This document shows positions 63,487-64,000 of a stretch of DNA of 64,000 nt, one piece after another. The translations under genes and the position numbers were made by a program. The notes under the pieces were generated by a model. It made no database searches, was not told the DNA's origin, and was given only the letters and a program-made list of their open reading frames with translations. Location of the stretch: contig CAJNDS010002471.1 in assembly GCA_905221605.1 (NCBI GenBank), positions 342,591-406,590 on the forward strand. The letters run 5' to 3'. Position 1 is the first letter of the stretch, and each line of letters opens with the position of its first letter. The DNA is from Symbiodinium natans (lineage: Eukaryota; Sar; Dinophyceae; Suessiales; Symbiodiniaceae).

Positions 63487-63925
63487 TGTGTGTGTGTGAT
63501 TGTGTGTGTGTGTGTGATTGTGTGTGTGTGTGTGATTGTGTGTGTGATTGTGTGCGTGTGATTGTGTGCGTGTGATTGTGTGTGTGTGTGTGATTGTGTG
63601 TGTGCGTGCGAGCGTGCCTGCGTGCCTGCGTGCCTGCGTGCCTGCGTGCCTGTGTGCCTGCGTGCCAGCATGCCAGCGTGCGTGCGTGCGTGCGTGCGTG
63701 CGCGCGTGCGTGTCTGCGTGCATGCGTGCGCCTGCGCCCGTGCGTGTGTGCCCATGCGCATGCGTCTCCCTGTGCATGCATGAGTGCGTGCGCGCTTGCG
63801 CGTGTGCATGTGCGTGCGCGGGTGGGTGGGTGAGTAGGTGGATGGGTGGGCGGGTGGGTGGATGGGTGAATAGGTGGATGAGTGGATGGCTGGATGGGTG
63901 AATGGCTGGACGGGTGGATGATTGG

Positions 63926-63959
<34 letters not shown>

Positions 63960-64000
63960 ATGTGTGTGCATGTGTGTGCATGTGTGTGCATGTGTGTGCA
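63487..64000 (+). repeat. GT-rich simple-repeat block
   Basis: (TG)n with GATT interruptions, then CGTGCCTG octamers (about 63614-63680), CGTG and GTGGGTGGATG units, (TG)n again and GTGTGTGCAT decamers at the edge. All open frames here (Cys/Val- or His/Thr-rich) are artefacts. Confidence 0.97.

Noticed and set aside
63453-63991. 170-codon His/Thr frames and Cys/Val frames
   Set aside because: Products of GT-rich simple repeats.

Overview
The window looks like nuclear DNA of a protist with TTTAGGG-type telomeres, most likely a dinoflagellate. Reasons: the telomeric heptamer occurs throughout in both orientations; the few believable genes are split into short exons joined at AG|G acceptors, with possible GC or GA donors; short matches to the 3' part of the dinoflagellate spliced leader occur; and the only long coding block is a Penelope-like retroelement. 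No bacterial-style operon, rRNA or tRNA was found. The organism assignment is an inference.

Positions 1-54,400: a mosaic of 200-800 bp pieces of unique sequence separated by interstitial telomeric tracts (ITS), from a few heptamers to about 260 bp. Scattered among them are several families of roughly 70-280 bp inverted-repeat (MITE-like) elements, microsatellites, G/C homopolymers and three satellite-like blocks (35.4-36.8 kb, 41.9-42.4 kb, 42.6-43.9 kb). Three places give phase-consistent or recognisable exons: a plus-strand gene near 26.1-26.6 kb, a minus-strand gene at 37.3-38.6 kb with a rhodanese-like exon, and a minus-strand J-domain (HPD) exon at 40.7-40.9 kb. In the first gene an intron is essentially pure telomeric repeat. 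In the second, two introns contain telomeric repeat. Several ITS are bounded by direct repeats of 7-23 bp, and two MITE copies are interrupted by telomeric repeat where sister copies are intact, so at least some tracts are insertions rather than ancient chromosome ends.

Positions 54,403-63,486: a 9.1 kb retroelement between near-identical 1.02/1.03 kb direct terminal repeats, sitting in a (TG)n microsatellite. It encodes, all on the plus strand, ORF1 (basic, Trp/Gln-rich and Pro-rich N-terminus, C-terminal domain with an HGT motif), ORF2 (SR-rich plus coiled coil), and an endonuclease-RT ORF: N-terminal GIY-YIG nuclease, CxC linker, then reverse transcriptase continuing in the -1 frame. This order (nuclease before RT, CxC linker, pseudo-LTRs, microsatellite target) is that of N-terminal-EN Penelope-like elements (Naiad/Chlamys type). 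Two extra upstream ORFs are not part of that family's usual description. The RT core reads YVDN rather than YVDD, and the reading frame breaks once, so this copy may be dead or may use frameshifting.

Positions 63,487-64,000: GT-rich simple repeat. The main ideas worth testing are that telomeric repeats are being inserted into genes, in some cases as ready-made introns because GTTTAGG units carry both a GT and a TTTAG|G, and that a telomerase-related Penelope RT shares the same neighbourhood.
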